Assembly (NCBI GenBank): GCA_012845835.1
Contig: JABAKD010000014.1
Location: forward strand, 3,769,710 to 3,833,709
Length of the DNA: 64,000 nt
From: Undaria pinnatifida
Taxonomy: Eukaryota > Sar > Phaeophyceae > Laminariales > Alariaceae
Direction of reading: 5' to 3'
The translations under genes and the position numbers were made by a program. Of this stretch, positions 17,738 through 28,140 are shown piece by piece (the stretch's first letter is position 1; every line of letters starts with the position of its first letter). The notes under the pieces are model-generated. The model saw only the letters and a list, made by a program, of their open reading frames with translations. It made no database searches and was not told where the DNA came from.

Positions 17738-20228
17738 ATGGATTCGGGCCCGGCGGGGCCCCTCGGCCATCTTGCGGACGAAGTACAACCCCGTCGCGAG
17801 TTCCACGGCCGCAGCCGACCCCGTCGCCGCCGCGACCCCTGCTCTTGTCGACTCGCCGGTCCGCACGGTGCCACTGCCGTCCGACCGCGACCTCGCAGAG
17901 CCTATATAGGAACTCCTCTCTTACGGCTCACGCCTTCTCCTGGTGGCACGCCGACCGCATATACAAGGGCGGACGCCCTTCGCAACGCTGCTGAATTGCG
18001 TTTCGCTGATTCCGTCGCGTGTTATTCGCATTACGATTGGAAGCGAGAGCAGCACGCTGAGCCGACGTGCCACGCCATGATGCGTTACGTTTGTATCGGC
18101 CGGCAATCGGTCCTGCCGCCCGACTTTTTGGCGTGCTACCTCTTGCACAAGCGTCCCTCCCTCTCAGACATCCAGGAGCTGGCGGGTAAGGGTCGACTAC
18201 ATACAACCGACGACGTCATCGTCCTACTCGTCCGTAACCCGACACTACCGCCAACAAGCTCCGACAAACCGAACTCTGTGGGGCGAGCTGCTTGCTTTGC
18301 TAAACGACGAGCCAGTTCGCATCTACGTTCCCCTGCTCATGCGCCCTTGGATCATGCAAGCTTGCCACTCGACGGCCTCCTGCCACCTTGGCACCACGCG
18401 CACGTTGCGCATGCTGGAGCGTTTTTATTGGTGGATTGGCATGAGTGTGTGTACCCGGTGGTGGCTTCGCCACTGCTTGAAGTGCCAAGCGCGGATAACC
18501 CCACGGCTGACTGTCCGCTGGCCCATCATCACAATGCCTCTGCCGGAAGGTCCAGGTATCGCCGTCAGTGTTGACTACTTCGGCCCCCTTCCGGTCACAC
18601 CACGAGGCAACACCTACATCCTGCTGTTCACCGATCGCTTCAGTCGTCGGGCCGACATGTTCCCCGTCACTGCCGCTGAGTTCACCGCGGAAGGTACAGC
18701 CAATATCCTGGTGAACCAATACATACCCTTGTGGGGGTGCCCGCGCACCATACTCTCGGACAACGGACTGCAGTTCTGCTCCAAGCTTTCACAAGCTGTA
18801 TGTCAGTTGTTAGGTGTACACAAGCATGATACAAGCTCCTACCATCCCAACTGTAACGGGGGCGTTGAGCGGGTAAATCAAACTATGGCACAAATTCTGG
18901 CTATGGTCGTCAACGAGCGACAAGACGACTGGGACTTGCATCTGCCCCACGTCGAATTCGCTTACAACAACTCTGTCAGCGCGGCGACGGGTTTGGCACC
19001 CAACGAGGTCCACATGGGCAGACTCCCACGGCTCCCCCTGACGATTTTCGACCGCAAACGTGTCGTGGGACACCAGAGTCTGGCCCGTGACCTCCTGGCC
19101 TATTGCGATTTGGCCACCGACCGGCAAAAACGCGCGAACGACATTGTCCGCGCACACCACGCCCTCACCGTTTCCCGTGTTGACCGCAGAAACTCCGCCC
19201 TCGCCGACGCGCTGCGTCCAGCACCTAATTTCACTGTGGATGGTTGGGCATGGGTATACAATTCTGCCTCTACCATCCGCCAGGGTGTGAAGGCGAATAC
19301 CGACGCCAAGGTACTCAAGGCCAAACTCGCGCTTAACTGGACGGGCCCATACAAGGTCCTGGCCGTCGGTCCCTGCTCCGCCGCCGAGACCCCGGACGGC
19401 TCGCCGCTCGGGAGCAACCTCCTTTATTTGGATCTCCCTTCCGACCTGCCTGGTTCGGACGCTCGTCAGCGTGTGGCAATCGAGCGCTGCAAACCCTGTG
19501 CCAACCCCCACGACAGCGGGGACATGCCCAAATACCTACCGGCGGGGCTGACACAGTATGTGCTCAACAAATTTTCCAAGACGTCCCCGCCGTACCACGT
19601 CACTCAAGACGACGTTTCGACTCCCCTCCAACGGCTGGAGGTGGAGCAGATCACTGGTCATCAGTCGGTACGGGGGCGAGGTGGCATCATCACGGTGCTA
19701 TACAAGACGCATTGGGCGGGACTCTCCGAACCGTCCTGGGAGCGGGAAATGGACCTCCACCTCTCCCGCTCGCACATCTTGCGTTATTGGGCCGGAACCC
19801 CGGACCAGCACCGCCAAACCAACCGCCTTTACCGCCGAATGCGGATCGGGGCGGCACAGCGTGAGCTCTCCCGCAACAACGGGGAACGTTTCCTAGCGCC
19901 GGGCTACGCCTGTGTTTCCCGCACCGATTGGCTCCGTCGCTACCACGACACCATACTTCCTAAGGGAGCCCACTTTTGGTACAAGGGAGACGATGGTTTA
20001 TGGTGTCTAGGAAAAATCAGCGCGAGCACTACCGAGGACAAGGTATACCTGGTCCGCTTTCTGGACGACCCGGGACCGATTAAACTCCCTCTTCCTCCGG
20101 CGCGCTACACGACTTCAACGGGAGCCGTACGAGGCTCTTGGTGCTTGCAAGTTCACATCGCCAGTGCGTTTCCTCGGGGAATCCAACGTAACGTAGACGA
20201 ATCTCGAGGCGCGGCCGTGGCCAGTTGA
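17738..20228 (+). CDS. Integrase with chromodomain (pol C-terminal part)
   Basis: The frame from 17738 (DWKREQHAEP..., IQELAGKGRLHTTDDV) shifts near 18298, where one extra T breaks it into the frame open from 18297 to 20228. The main part has the integrase zinc finger (His-x5-His in CHSTASCH; CLKC), then the DDE core: Asp in SVDYFGPLP, Asp in SDNGLQF, Glu in NGGVERVN with exactly 35 residues between the last two. After that comes a GPY-like NWTGPYKVLAVGP, and a chromodomain-like EVEQITGH...YKTHWAGL..SWERE...ILRYW. The last about 130 residues include a tudor-like stretch FWYKGDDGLWCLGKIS. This enzyme would insert the cDNA, with the chromodomain steering it to chromatin. Only the +1 slip near 18298 mars the frame. 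Confidence 0.9.
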
Positions 20229-21090
20229 CTTCCAAGCCACCACCGCTTCTCGATAGTTCTTCATTTTTTTGAGGTATGAGTTTTGCGTCTTTGTCTTTGG
20301 GTCGTTCGTAGTGTCCTGAGGGTCTTCATCGAGTTTTGGGGCGGTTCTTTCCATTTTTTTTTCTGTCCTGCCGAACCCCCTGCTCAATGCCGGGTCAGGG
20401 TTCGGGAAAAACGCCGCTATCTGAGGCGCGGGGTTGCCGTCTTTTTGTCATAGTTCAAATTCGCCCTGCCGACGCCCTCCTCAGCCCAGAGCCGGGGGGC
20501 GACCAGTGTACGGGTCTGTGTGTCTTCTTTTATGTTTTGTGTGTTGTATTTGTTCTGCTTTTTTTTTTTTTTTTTTGTCGTCTAAATGCTTCCTCCCCTA
20601 GCGGGGCAGTATGTGTTGACAACTTCCATCCCGGGTATTCGTAGTTTCCTCGTCTAACCCCCCGCCTTGCCGATGGCCCGCGGGAGGTTTTTCGCATGAC
20701 TTCTCCCTTGTGTTAGCGCCTGCGTTCCCCTCCATATCGACGAGGGCTCGCCTCGCCATAGTACTTTTTCTGTGGTTGGTTTACCGCAGAGCCTTTCCTG
20801 CCCCCCCCGCCACACCGGCGGCATGCGGCAGGTTCTAGAGCCTTTTCTGCCCCCCCCGCCACCCCGGCGGCATGCGGCAGGTTTTTGATGGGTGACTATT
20901 GCCTTGCTGTAGGGCATGCTTTTCTTTCTACTGCTTTTCTTCGCGTGTTCCTGGCTCCATAGCCAGACGGTTAGAGGTGTGGGAGTGGGGTTTGAGGAGC
21001 CGCATCTTCGACTCATGGTCTAGTTCGTAGAACCGGAGTTTCCCCGAATCTCCCATATTTCTGCATATGCGACTCATCAGGGTGGGCTAG
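20229..21090 (+). other. 3' non-coding part of the LTR element
   Basis: No ORF of note. A 50-bp block with CCTGCCCCCCCCGCCAC and GGCGGCATGCGGCAGG is repeated at about 20796 and 20850. Just before the 3' LTR, CAGGGTGGGCTAG is only weakly purine-rich, so the polypurine tract is not clear. Confidence 0.5.
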
Positions 21091-21358
21091 TGTTAAGATA
21101 CGGCCTCGAAAGGCCTGTAGGTATCCGAATTTGAGATCATTTGAATGGGTTTCGTATGATAAGGTTGGCGGTTTATATTCGGGGAAGTTAGGAATTAGAT
21201 CGGAGGCACGCGCCTCCGATCTCAGAAGCTATCCCGGGCTCTGGTGGAAACGAATAAAGCTACATCTCTACGAAGGAACGAAAGTGAGTACTCCGAGGAC
21301 CTACCCAATTGGCAGACCTGCAGGGGGCACTCTGTGTCCCCCACCTATTAATTTAACA
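21091..21358 (+). repeat. 3' LTR
   Basis: 268 bp, identical by eye to 13047-13314, followed by TCAA, the duplicated target. Confidence 0.95.
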
Positions 21359-21659
21359 TCAAGGTGATTTCGCCATGCAATGCCAAGTAGAGCGTACTGA
21401 GAGTCTCGCAGGGTTGAAGAGAATATACTATGACATGTGTATGCCGTTGCTTGTTAAAGTATGCATATATATATGTGTGCTTCGCTGTCTCCTTACTTGG
21501 TCGCCTGTGTTTTCGTTCGTTGTTGGTGGTGTGGGGTGTAGTGCTGGCGTCTTGGTGCTGGCATTATTGAGTGTGGCGGCGCGTATCTCCGACATTGTGA
21601 CCTTTCTTCGTCATCTTAGCTTCAATATTCAATATTGCACAAATAATACCACTCACTAA

Positions 21660-22030
21660 TCCAGGTATCAATATTCCAATCACAAGTACAGTTGGGCGCC
21701 AGACCCGTCGCCGCGCTGACGGAGTTGTTGTAAGCGAATTCTACGTGGGGCAGATGCAAGCCCCAATCGTCTTGTCGCTCGTCGACGAAAGGGTTTCTAG
21801 ACCTCCGACGGTATCGGAACCCACAACGAGGAGGCGAGGAGAGGCGGAGGCGGAACCGGAAGCAGACACGGAGGCGGACACTGAACCGGATACACCGTAG
21901 CCTGGTGCACATGGGTTAGCGAGCTTAAAGACGGAGCAGGGCCCGTAGACCCTGTGGGCGTCTTCGAGAGCGGGGCTCGGGCAAGTGGAAATAGTCCATA
22001 ATCTACAGCGGGGGTGCATTGCCATAATCT
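21660..22030 (-). pseudogene. Inverted relic of a related LTR element with integrase fragment
   Basis: On the minus strand 21797-21689 reads VDERQDDWGLHLPHVEFAYN, matching the integrase at about 18910-19000 of the intact element but cut off after SAATGLAPN. 21986-21908 matches 14842-14925 of the element. These two segments are not adjacent in the intact copy, so the relic is rearranged or from a deleted variant. 22010-22100 has short tandem duplications (CTACAGCGGGGGTGC, CAGGTATCAATATTCCA). Confidence 0.7.
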
Positions 22031-22099
22031 ACAGCGGGGGTGCGTTGCGCCTTGACATCCAGGTATCAATATTCCACTCACAAATACAGGTATCAATAT

Positions 22100-23426
22100 T
22101 CCACTCACAAGTAATTATTATTACCTGGTGGTATTAATTATCACTATTTACTATAAATAACTAGAATATTAGACTGTACTACGACCTCTGGCACAAAATA
22201 ACAGTCGTTTTGTATGTAGCAGAGCACGCATGAGATGCAGCGCTGCTACATGGCCTAACACGGCCTAACGACCTCATCATGTAGGCGGCCACATGCCACG
22301 TATCTATCTATACTGACCCTGCTTCTTCTACGAAGTACTTCTAGGTCCCCCAAGGGCAGGACCAGGGGGAAGATCAGATTAAATCTGAAGATTAGATTTT
22401 AGAATTTTAGGATTCCGACTATCATACCCTTGATCTGGCTTTTTTCAGCCGGGATCCGGGGCTCTGCCGGGGATTTCCTATTTTTCGTTTTTGTTTCGAG
22501 GTCTGTTGGTGTGGGTGACACTCGACCTATTTCTTCTGGTTCTTCTGCTTTCATCAGCACTGCCGGACTGCTACCACGCCACGCACGCTGCACCCCATCG
22601 AGCCCCATTTGCCGTTGCAGCAACCCCTGTGCCACTGCTGGGAAGAGAGCTCCTTCAATATTTAGCTGGCAACACACGGAGTGACCTCTGTCGGCTTCTG
22701 CCCCTTGACGGGGTGCTATCTGGCGGGTCCGCGGTTCACAGGGAGACAGAAAAAACAAAAACGAAGAACGAATCAGCGCACCAGGAGGCCAAGTGGGAGT
22801 CGGAGGGGCAGCGACTGTAGCGGCGGCGGCAGCGGCAGCGGCAACAGCTGTGGTGGACGGAGTGGGGGGGGCGTGTGTTGAGGGGAATGTGCAGCGCGAG
22901 GAGCAAGGGCGGCCTTGCGGGTTTCTTCCGGCGGAAAAAGGTACGGCCTCAGCCTTGTCATATCCCATGCCCACAGATTCGAGTTTTTTTTCTCGTCGCG
23001 TCTGACTTGTGTTTTGTGACTGCTGCCGTTACAGCAGTTAAAAACTGCTGCTGTACGAGTACCTACAAGTATACTGCTGTAGAAACAAAGAAACCAGGTG
23101 ACCGTGGTTGACCGCATTGACGGACCTCATGTGTATTCTAAAACCAGTATAATGAAGCCCAAAGACGCCTTGACGCGTCCCAAAATATCGGTCTCCTATT
23201 GCGTTACCCTATTGTTTTCGACCTCATCTGATGTATACTTGTACAGGTATACTCGCAGCATCTCGTAGTAGCGGCCTGCCCGAAATACCGGCAGTATATC
23301 GGAACCCGGAGCTTACTGAATTACTGGGCCAAGCGTTTTCACAGCACTATATCGAGAAGCCGATACTTCTAACTTTTACGCCGGCAGTATAGAGGTAACA
23401 CCTACTGCTTTCTTGCAGTTCGTATC
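22100..23426. other. No gene recognised; one CTATAG-type repeat
   Basis: 23270-23400 belongs to the repeat family with GCCGGCAGTATAGAGG ends also found at 47170-47850, 53620-53790, 58485-58645 and 63790-63935. 22790-22860 is a GC-rich GGC run. Reading frames here lack a family signature. Confidence 0.45.
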
Positions 23427-23612
23427 GTAGGGGACCCCCAGCAAGGCGGGTGGTGTGCCGATGTGACGGCCTTTTGGAGGGAAGCCGCCGTATTTATTCC
23501 AGTTTATGACTTATGATATGAGTGCAATTCCCCAGTACGGGTCGCGCCAAGCGAAGCCTCATGTCGGGATACCACGCCTGACCGAAATGGGGGGACCCCT
23601 ACATACTACAGT
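23427..23612. mobile_element. Tc1/mariner-like MITE, copy C
   Basis: Inverted ends GTAGGGGACCCCCAGCAAGG and GGGGGGACCCCTAC with the internal AGCCGCC and ATGAGTGCAA landmarks of the family at 1702. Confidence 0.6.
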
Positions 23613-24284
23613 TGTGTGCTGTATCTTCGTGCCTCCTTCTGGAAACAAACGAACATGGCAACTATCAGAAAAAACGAAGATTATCTCTCTTCTTGTTTGC
23701 GTCGGCTTCTCGTTCTGCGCTTGGGCAACGGAAAAGCTTTGGGGCCTGCGTCAAACTGGCGCGTGGCTCACGAGGCTTGAACATCTGCCGGCTGGCCGAC
23801 GGGCTTATCTTTGGAAGACCGGGAGTCAGCAGGATCGGTAGAAGCAGTGGAGATATCATGCCATGATTCCGACGATCTGCGATGGAGGAGAGCGAGCCCG
23901 TTTGAGCCCGAAATTGTGTACCGGGTACCTGGTAGTCTTACCAAAAAAAGGGTTGTCAGAAACATCGACATATGAGCGGCCGCATGCATGCATGTCACGA
24001 AGCTGCTCATGAATTGTACGCGTTCGCCGCCTGCCGCCCCAAACCTCAATGCATCCAAGTTACTTCTGCGAGTGGAATACGTATGATACACGTATGACAT
24101 GATGTACGTACAACAGGCAGCACCGCATTGACACGGGCATTTTTTGTTCCTTGCTTGAACGAACATGCCTGGAAATGAGAAATGGAGATCATGTGCCTGA
24201 ATTCAGCAGGCGCTCTCTGTTTTGTACAACAGCAGTGACGACCTTCTACGTGATCGTCTTCCACACATTTACCGGTATATGTTT

Positions 24285-24440
24285 CTGGTGGAGGCTTCAG
24301 CTGCTCTGTGATATATGCGTGTACCACCTTTGGTTTGTGTTTTTTCCCTGGGGTATTCCTCAGCTCCAGAGTGACTGGAGCCTGTCCTGTGACCACGGAC
24401 TTGATTATGCGAGTTAATGTGAGAACAACAGGAACAACAA
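24285..24440 (+). repeat. Dispersed repeat X, uninterrupted copy
   Basis: Contains GCCTGTCCTGTGACCACGGA then TTGATTATGCGAGTTAATGT and GAGAACAACA. Other copies: 25975-26120 (interrupted by a MITE), 39990-40105 and 59815-59940 (both inverted), 60795-60945. It supplies the empty-site sequence for the TTAA MITE. Confidence 0.7.
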
Positions 24441-25525
24441 CAACAACAATACAGCAGCATAAGCATAATAAGCATTAGCACCGCCTTTCACGGCTTGTTG
24501 TGGATACCACCGGCAGTGTTTACGTTTTACCGCACCTGGTACACTACTGTCTTCTTTTTTTTCTTATCCCATCCACCAGAGGGTACCCGAGGGTATAATT
24601 TATAAAAAATATTTCAAGGACGTCAGCCGTGAGTTCGACGAACGCACTTTTTGTTTCTCCTTCTCCTCGCTGTGTAGACGTAGACTCAGACCCGGGATCA
24701 TTAAGCGGGCTCTTCTTCCCCCATCACCCCGGTGGGCGACTTCGTGTTTATCGCGAGTAGAATCCAGCACTTTCTTCCCTCGTCGACTGGCGTTGAACGT
24801 GCTTAAACACGCTATAAAGCGCTCTCGGCAGTTGTTGTCTCTAGAAAATAAAAGCCGCCATGCCATACCGAGACGTGAACCCCTTGTTAGTATTACGAGT
24901 GTTCGAGGTTTACCACTAAACCACCGGGGCGACCGGTGTTGCTCTGGCTATAGTATAGCTCTAGCAGGCGGGCCATTATTGCCATTTCGACAGTAGGTTC
25001 ATTTATTACATACACCAGCAGCAGTAGTACCAGCTGCTAAACCTTAGTTATATCGGTTCTTTTTATCTACTCAACGTCATCAGTAAAACACCCAGCCGTG
25101 AAGGAGAAACCCAAAACAAATAATCGCAAATGAACAGAGGAAAGCAAAAATGTCAGCGAAGTTTATCGTGTTACATCAACACCGATAATATAAGTTTCGT
25201 TGGACCACCTCAGCACAACAATTCGACGCGAGTCGACGAGGGAAGAAAGTGCTGAATTGTTCTCGCAAATATAGACGAAGGCGCGTACCGTAGTGTGGAG
25301 GGGGGAGAAAAGCCTGCTTGGTGACACCGGATCTGGGTTGCGTCTCGGGAGAGGGAGAAGAAAATGTGCGAAGATAAGAGATGGGATGAGCAGAGAGAGC
25401 TCTCAAGTATACGCGATTCAAGCAAGCAAGAGCTTTTAGGTTCGTGTGCTATATTATAAAACTTCAAGTACACTCCAGCTGTGTGTGATACTCCGATCGC
25501 GTGTATTACGGGTTGTGTGTCCTCA
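24441..25525. other. No gene recognised
   Basis: 25205-25440 is related to 1435-1640 (shared ACAATTCGAYGCGAGTCGAC and GACGAGGGAAGAAA), so it is a dispersed repeat. 24868-24935 has tRNA-like stretches but does not fold as a tRNA. Nothing else seen. Confidence 0.4.
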
Positions 25526-25614
25526 TTAACCCCTTCACAACTGGAAACCCGTTTTGGGGGGCAAAATTACTTGGATTTAGTATAGGGAGGGCTTCGGGGT
25601 TTTAAAGGGGTTGA
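25526..25614. mobile_element. TTAA MITE, copy 2
   Basis: Left TTAA, right TTGA. Opposite orientation to copy 1: CCCCTTCACAACTGGAAACC at left and TTTTAAAGGGG at right. Confidence 0.7.
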
Positions 25615-25974
25615 AGGATATATACGACCATATTATGTGGTAGTATTTTGAGGCAGATAGTAAATCTTGCTAAGGTATGATAGCTATTTGGGCACTCTGG
25701 CTGGCTAAAGGGTACCGTGATATACGGCTCGATCGACCTGTGAATAGTAATAGCGTGTTTCCAAGCAACAGCGTCCCGATCCGGCCGAGTCAACCTATTA
25801 ATAGAGCCTTCACAAGCCATAGCATCCAAGCATAGGTCACCCTATAGCGTTTTGGTTCGGGTTCGGGTTCGGGTTCTGGTCGGGTTTTCGACGTCAGGCG
25901 GCAGGCGGCACGGCCAAAACCTCCGCGTGGAAGACTAACTCCTAGGACGATTTTAACAAGCTTCAATACGAACC

Positions 25975-26120
25975 TGTCTGGAGCTGTCCTGTGACCACGG
26001 ACTTGGTTGTGCGAGTTAACCCCTTTAGAGCCCCCGAACCCCTCCCTATACTAAATCCAAGTAATTTTGTCCCCAAAAACGGGTTTCCAGTTGTAAAGGG
26101 GTTAATGTGAGAACAACCTG
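25975..26120 (+). repeat. Dispersed repeat X interrupted by a TTAA MITE
   Basis: GTCCTGTGACCACGGACTTG and GTGCGAG precede the MITE; TGTGAGAACAACC follows it. Uninterrupted copies read GCGAGTTAATGTGAGAACAA, so the insertion site is exactly TTAA. Confidence 0.8.
26016..26105. mobile_element. TTAA MITE, copy 3 (insertion demonstrable)
   Basis: 90 bp including both TTAA copies. Ends CCCCTTTAGAGCCCC and GTTGTAAAGGGG. Inserted in repeat X, as shown by the uninterrupted paralogues at 24410, 40025 and 60915. Confidence 0.85.
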
Positions 26121-27284
26121 TCGGAAGTATATGATTTGTCATGCGCCCTGTGATACTGCCTTTTAGTATTCGTTATTTGACGATATTGACTCTCCAATCT
26201 CTAACCTGCAATCTCGAGCGCATTTTTTCCGTTTGTCCTTTTTGAACGGTGAAAGTGCGATGCTACTGCTGCGGTCGTGCTAGTTCAGTATTATACGCAC
26301 CGTATTCATATTTTGTGTTCATCTTTGGTTACGTGGCATACATACGTTGACGTTGTCTTGTGCAGTCAGACACCCAGTAGCCTCACCTTTTACTACTAAG
26401 TAACTGCTGTACGGAGCGAAACCATCTGTTGTTTGATATTAAATGCGGCGCAATTATAAAACAAGATGTTTGTCGACGGTGCGCGAGCTACGATCAGTAC
26501 CTTGTCGTTGTGTTGGGATGTCCAGGCAGCCATGGGCGACAGGGATCACTTGGACCACAAAAATAGAGCCCTACGACAACGTGCCGTCATGCGCGAGCAA
26601 TAAAGTGGTCCTGAGAGATGCCCATGTTGGTTTCCTAGAATATGTTGGCGTTTTTTGTTTGGGGCCTATTCGCCTATTCAAGGAGGACCTCTCCCCATCC
26701 TCACAAACACGGATATCGACGTAGCATAGGCCCCTCTCGGAGGTACTGCCTTGGATTGTCGAGGGAGATGTGCCTCATCAAGCTTGTGGTGCCTACCTGG
26801 TTTATTATCGACGAACGTCCGCGGCGGAATATTTCTTCGGCATTCAAACCGTAAACGAAAAATGTGTCATTGTACAGCAAGACGTGCCTCGGAGCCCCTG
26901 TCGCTTGCGACCTCGGCCCGAACCAGGGCCAGCGTCAGGCGCAACGAGTGGCCACGTTGTCAGGGTTTCCATCGATACTTGGATGTGTCTCGATAGATTT
27001 CTGTGCGACGAGTAAACCGGAATCACCAACTTTCGAGAAACGTCATCAACATCGGCCTAAATTAGAAACGAAAGAAACATGAACAGGACCTACAGTAGTA
27101 ATAGTAGGTGCTACTATAATCACTAATTTAGTATACGATACGTACTGCTACATACAGCTAGCTGTACTTTCGGTGTTGGGTTGGTGTCACTGACAAGATA
27201 TGAAATGCATACTAAAATGCATCATACACTATTTGGGTTATTAAAGCTGAATTAATGCATGGGGACTCCCCGGGTACTGTTGCA
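26121..27284. other. No gene recognised
   Basis: Frames of 80-93 residues at 26443-26724 and 26770-27015 show no family I know. They could include a 5' exon of the Nudix gene, but no splice pair supports it. Confidence 0.35.
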
Positions 27285-27665
27285 AAGGTATACCCGTACC
27301 CCGGGTATTGTGCCACAGCAGTCTTGAAGAAGTCACAGAAATTCCGGGCTAGGGTATGGGGATCTTACAGAATTTACAGAATTTGCGGGTACGGTACGGA
27401 AATGTTGCAGAACTCACAGAAGTTCCGGGTATTGTGGCACGGGCGTACAGAACTTGGACAATGAAAAAAAAACGATGTACCCGTACCCCGGGTATTTGGG
27501 GCACTGGCGTACAGAACTTCCAGAAGTTCCGGGTACGGGTATGAATGTCGTACATGGCTTCCAGAAGTTCCGAGTACGGGTATGTATGTCCTACAGAACT
27601 TACAGAAGCTCTTTGTAGGGCAATACCCTGGGTAAATACCCCGGGTATGGTTTGTGCGTACCCTG
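27285..27665 (+). repeat. Degenerate minisatellite CCGGGTAYGGGTATG / ACAGAACTTACAGAAGTT
   Basis: Seven or so loose units built of CAGAAGTTCCGGGTA and GTACCCCGGGTATT elements, about 50-60 bp apart. Reading frames through it are by-products. Confidence 0.7.
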
Positions 27666-27799
27666 CGGAACACGACCTTGAAAAATTTCCGCTTCTGAAG
27701 ATGCGCGATTCCGATCCGTGAAAAGGCCTTCGTACTATTTAATAAATTATAAATACTTGAAGATACCTGGTACTTACGAAAAACCGGCAGGGGTTTCCC

Positions 27800-27887
27800 A
27801 TGGTTCGGTTCGATTCGATTCGATTCGGTTCGGTTCGGTTCGGTTCGGTTCGGTTCGGTTCGATTCGGTTCGGTTCGGTTCGGTTAC
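27800..27887 (+). repeat. (GGTTC)n microsatellite
   Basis: About 17 units of GGTTC with some GATTC variants, 110 bp upstream of the first Nudix exon. Confidence 0.95.
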
Positions 27888-27999
27888 TATTAATACGTGT
27901 GTATCCATATCTGCATCTGTCTATATCTTTTGTCTACCTGGTATCAATAGATCTGTCAAACTAATGTGCCTACGCCCCCCGCTTTTTTTCCCGCCGCAG

Positions 28000-28140
28000 A
28001 GCCCGCAAAACGCCACCGCCTTCGACGCCACCAGCCCGGTATCGAAGACCCCAAACCTTACCCCTGTGGTTCGCAAGGAAACCATGGTGGACCCCCCAAC
28101 GTCGCGTGATCTCAAATACCAGTGCATCAGCGAGACGCCG
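28000..28140 (+). CDS. Nudix gene exon (5'-most seen)
   Basis: Acceptor CCGCCGCAG after a strong pyrimidine tract; donor GTGAGA at 28141. 47 codons, including PNLTPVVRKETMVDPPTSRD and LKYQCISETP. GC-rich third positions. No homology assigned to this exon on its own. Confidence 0.65.

Larger units (their letters stand above)
13047..21358 (+). mobile_element. Ty3/Gypsy-class (chromodomain integrase) LTR retroelement lacking RT
   Basis: 8.3 kb, bounded by identical 268-bp LTRs and a 4-bp target duplication TCAA (13043-13046 and 21359-21362). Order: 5' LTR, primer-binding site, Gag-like zinc knuckle (about 13660-13745), non-coding, 230-bp tandem repeats (15160-15910), NADAR-like domain (15964-16460, frameshifted), a 36-bp repeat stretch (17185-17335), integrase plus chromodomain (17738-20228), 0.85 kb non-coding, 3' LTR. 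I find no aspartic protease and no YxDD-type reverse transcriptase or RNase H between 14 and 18 kb, so it is probably non-autonomous. Identical LTRs imply recent insertion or gene conversion. Confidence 0.9.

Noticed and set aside
18810..19511. 233-residue minus-strand frame
   Set aside because: Antisense shadow of the integrase.
24868..24940. Possible tRNA on the minus strand (TGGTTTAGTGGTAAAC looks like an A box and D arm)
   Set aside because: Anticodon stem and acceptor ends do not pair and the B box is degenerate; at most a tRNA-derived fragment.
26443..27015. Two frames of 80-93 residues upstream of the Nudix exons
   Set aside because: No recognisable family and no compatible splice pair to 28000; left as unassigned.
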